The position numbers and the translations under genes are program-made. The notes below the pieces were generated by a model, which did no database searches, had not been told where the DNA came from, and was given only the letters and a program-made list of their open reading frames with translations. A stretch of DNA of 64,000 bases, taken from positions 1,370,968 to 1,434,967 of the forward strand of contig JAJEKV010000111.1 in NCBI GenBank assembly GCA_021234155.1. Reading direction: 5' to 3'. The stretch comes from Isoetes taiwanensis. Taxonomy: Eukaryota; Streptophyta; Lycopodiopsida; Isoetales; Isoetaceae. This document shows positions 62,924 to 64,000 of this stretch, piece after piece (the first letter of the stretch is position 1; every line of letters starts with the position of its first letter).

Positions 62924-64000
62924 TGTTGAACCTGGTTCCCCATCCAAGGCCAACACTCATAAAGCTCATCTCAAGAAAAGATCAATAGAATATCAATATG
63001 ATAAGACAACAAAATTTGCACAGTAAGAAATCTTTTCTTCAATAAACATCAACAAAGCATGATCTTGATGCAACAGAAAAAACCCCTTGCAAGGGCCTTC
63101 AACATAAGCATGAGGAGGCTGCCACCCTCCTCATATGAGCATTGCCACTATGCTCTCTTTGTAAACGTGAAGGAAGAGGAGGAGAGAGTATCTGCTCAAA
63201 TTATTTATGCTTTACACTGTTAATCTCCACCATTGTTTTCCACCTCTTCATCACAACCATCAGTTTTGCCTCTTCATCTTAACCATCGATCCACTTCCAG
63301 CACTTAATCCCAACCCTTAAAATCAACCATTGCAATATGCCCCAAATATATTGGCCTACAAAAACATGTTGAACCACTTGTGGTTCAACATTATGCCAAA
63401 AGATGCGGGTCGGTCCCCTCGGCCCAACACATAATATAGCACTTAAAGATACATTATGAAGTACATAGAAATGAGCTGGGCACATCCACACGCCCACACT
63501 GGCTACTTTGGCTCTGGACCACGTGTGGATAACCATACTCAACAAGTCCAAAAAAGGTACTCCCAACGTCCGCACTGGCTACTATGGCTCTGGTCCACGC
63601 GGAAGTAACACTCCTTGGCAAAATAATAATGTAATAAAGTCCTATAAAATAGCATCATTAGTGCATGTCACACATTGGCAAAACCTTAGGGTGTCCCAAC
63701 AAGAACCATGGGGTGCCCAACAAAACCACGGGGAATATCCGCAATAGCAAACAAAGAGTCAGTCAGGGCAATGGTCGAAGTGTTAGACAAAACCTTGGGG
63801 TGCCCCAAAATAAATTGGCTCTAAAATAATGTTTCTGCAATAGTAAGATAGAAAAAAGAGGAAAATAAAACTCTTAGGGTTAGGGCATGCGATTGGAATG
63901 CATCAGGAAAACAGGCGGTGGATCTAGGGTGGATCGGAAGAGGCAAAAATAGAATGAGGTATGGCGGAGTAAACAGTGGCGATGCAGGTGTAAGGTTTGG
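62924..64000 (+). repeat. Long direct repeat, copy 2, truncated by the window
   Basis: It starts at TGTTGAACC after GGGAGTGCCATAA. It is collinear with 61199-62324 with few substitutions and lacks the extra 47-bp tandem copy. Confidence 0.75.

Noticed and set aside
61199-64000. Firm call of an LTR retrotransposon
   Set aside because: No primer-binding site, polypurine tract, gag or pol is visible and the right end is outside the window, so only a direct repeat is reported.

Overview
This is a transposon-dominated stretch of a eukaryotic nuclear genome, almost certainly a land plant. The few host-gene remnants are plant-type: a broken nepenthesin-like aspartic protease, two pentatricopeptide-repeat (PPR) fragments and a piece resembling the RNA-binding domain of nuclear poly(A) polymerase. 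Abundant LINEs, long dinucleotide microsatellites and two DNA transposons with unusual transposases suggest a large non-flowering plant genome such as a fern. That placement is an inference. I see no intact host gene.

Layout. 1-10 kb: unrecognised coding remnants, a PIF/Harbinger-type MITE (2427-2990), LINE fragments, and a 5'-truncated plant L1 (about 4436-7585). 10.27-27.84 kb: one GC-rich LINE on the minus strand ('LINE A', target duplication GAATGTTA), split by a 12,716-bp DNA transposon at 11422-24137. That transposon has 25-bp terminal inverted repeats and a 4-bp target duplication (TTTC), and removing it restores the LINE reading frame. It carries a decayed DDE-type transposase gene on plus, an unrecognised multi-exon gene on minus, and about 28 copies of a short dyad-symmetric motif that I see nowhere else in the window. 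28-43 kb: mostly non-coding, with a hAT-type MITE (30544-31032, 8-bp target duplication), the protease pseudogene, the poly(A)-polymerase fragment, a tandem satellite (40.6-41.1 kb) and a 5'-truncated LINE with a 13-bp target duplication.

44.6-58.99 kb: three minus-strand LINEs of a second family ('LINE B1-B3') lie head to tail, each bounded by (GA)n/(TC)n tracts, as if three separate insertions hit one microsatellite. B3 is interrupted by a 4,870-bp DNA transposon (50872-55741; terminal repeats starting GGGTCC, 4-bp target duplication AGTT). Its gene has GT-AG introns and a Sola-like DDE core. 59-64 kb: degenerate duplicated repeats, then two copies of a >1-kb direct repeat, the second running off the window.

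The relative order of events can be read: LINE A before the 12.7-kb transposon; LINE B3 before the Sola-like element; LINE B2 and B1 probably after B3. LINE families A and B share a two-step 3'-terminal hairpin whose inner stem shows compensatory base changes between copies, which implies a conserved RNA structure.
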